Made by a program: the position numbers and the translations under genes. Of a DNA stretch of 14,905 nt, positions 14,808 through 14,905 are shown one piece after another. Every line of letters starts with the position of its first letter. Positions within the stretch are counted from its first letter, which is position 1. The notes beneath the pieces are model-generated. The model did no database searches. It saw only the letters and a program-made list of their open reading frames with translations, and had not been told where the DNA came from. Source of the DNA: Bdellovibrionales bacterium (GTDB lineage: Bacteria > Bdellovibrionota > Bdellovibrionia > Bdellovibrionales > UBA1609); contig JAPOOY010000040.1 in assembly GCA_026713205.1 (NCBI GenBank), positions 1-14,905 on the forward strand, read 5' to 3'.

Positions 14808-14905
14808 TCAATGAACAGATCCATTTACACAAGCACGGATAAAACTGACAAACAAAGGGTGAGGTCTGGTGGGTTTGGATTTAAATTCCGGATGATACTG
14901 AACCC
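14808..14905 (-). CDS. pyrG: CTP synthase (PyrG), C-terminal end, cut by the window
   Basis: The last 31 codons of a leftward gene read [18 protein letters not shown], then VSFIRA and a short tail ending GSVH and TGA. This is the highly conserved end of CTP synthase, which makes CTP from UTP, ATP and glutamine. HPE carries the histidine and glutamate of the class I glutaminase catalytic triad; the nucleophilic cysteine and the synthetase domain lie outside the window. The rest of the gene runs past base 14905. It converges on the rightward glycosyltransferase, 318 bp away, and is a housekeeping gene at the edge of the accessory region. Confidence 0.93.
   Translation of the reverse strand, partial: VQYHPEFKSKPTRPHPLFVSFIRACVNGSVH

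Noticed and set aside
14811..14905. Rightward open frame starting ATG AAC AGA with a GAGGA site upstream
   Set aside because: The opposite strand encodes the unmistakable C-terminus of CTP synthase over the same bases, so this frame is a shadow.

Overview
The window looks like the chromosome of a low-to-moderate GC, Gram-negative bacterium of the former Deltaproteobacteria. Bdellovibrionota or a low-GC relative of Myxococcota fits best. This rests on gene content only: outer-membrane barrels, signal peptides, a TolQ/TolR motor and an Agl-Glt-type protein set. No rRNA or other phylogenetic marker is present to fix the genus. The only housekeeping gene is the C-terminal end of CTP synthase (pyrG) at the right edge.

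Positions 1-11442 form one long leftward gene block. Read in the direction of transcription, it encodes two outer-membrane beta-barrel proteins (11442-10651 and 10654-9836), a 501-residue secreted TPR-like protein (9839-8334), a 1313-residue secreted TPR protein (8159-4218), an 85-residue secreted protein (4213-3956), an 844-residue FHA/one-TM/TonB-like-C-terminus protein (3930-1396), a TolQ/ExbB-type channel (1300-614), a TolR/ExbD-type protein (506-33), and the first 10 codons of another gene (31-1). This matches the Myxococcus xanthus gliding and focal-adhesion machine. There, gltB-A-C, gltD-E-F-G and aglR-Q-S lie in separate clusters; here they are consecutive. The likely complex has a proton-driven inner-membrane motor, GltG spanning the inner membrane and reaching into the periplasm, periplasmic TPR scaffolds (GltC/GltD), and barrels in the outer membrane. 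A gltE candidate and the gltH/I/J/K genes are not visible here.

Positions 11677-14489 hold two family-2 glycosyltransferase genes transcribed divergently, with only 38 bp between the preferred start codons. That gap is bounded by a 7-bp inverted repeat, ATTGACT/AGTCAAT, which can supply a -35 box to each side; both messages would be nearly leaderless. The leftward enzyme has a repetitive aromatic C-terminal tail. The rightward enzyme has an unrecognised N-terminal domain of about 210 residues.

Positions 14490-14807 separate the rightward glycosyltransferase from the converging pyrG. They carry a nested inverted repeat: perfect 30-bp arms around a 61-bp spacer, enclosed by perfect 13-bp outer arms. 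It resembles a small non-autonomous mobile or palindromic element more than a simple terminator. I saw no tRNA, rRNA, CRISPR array, transposase or phage gene.
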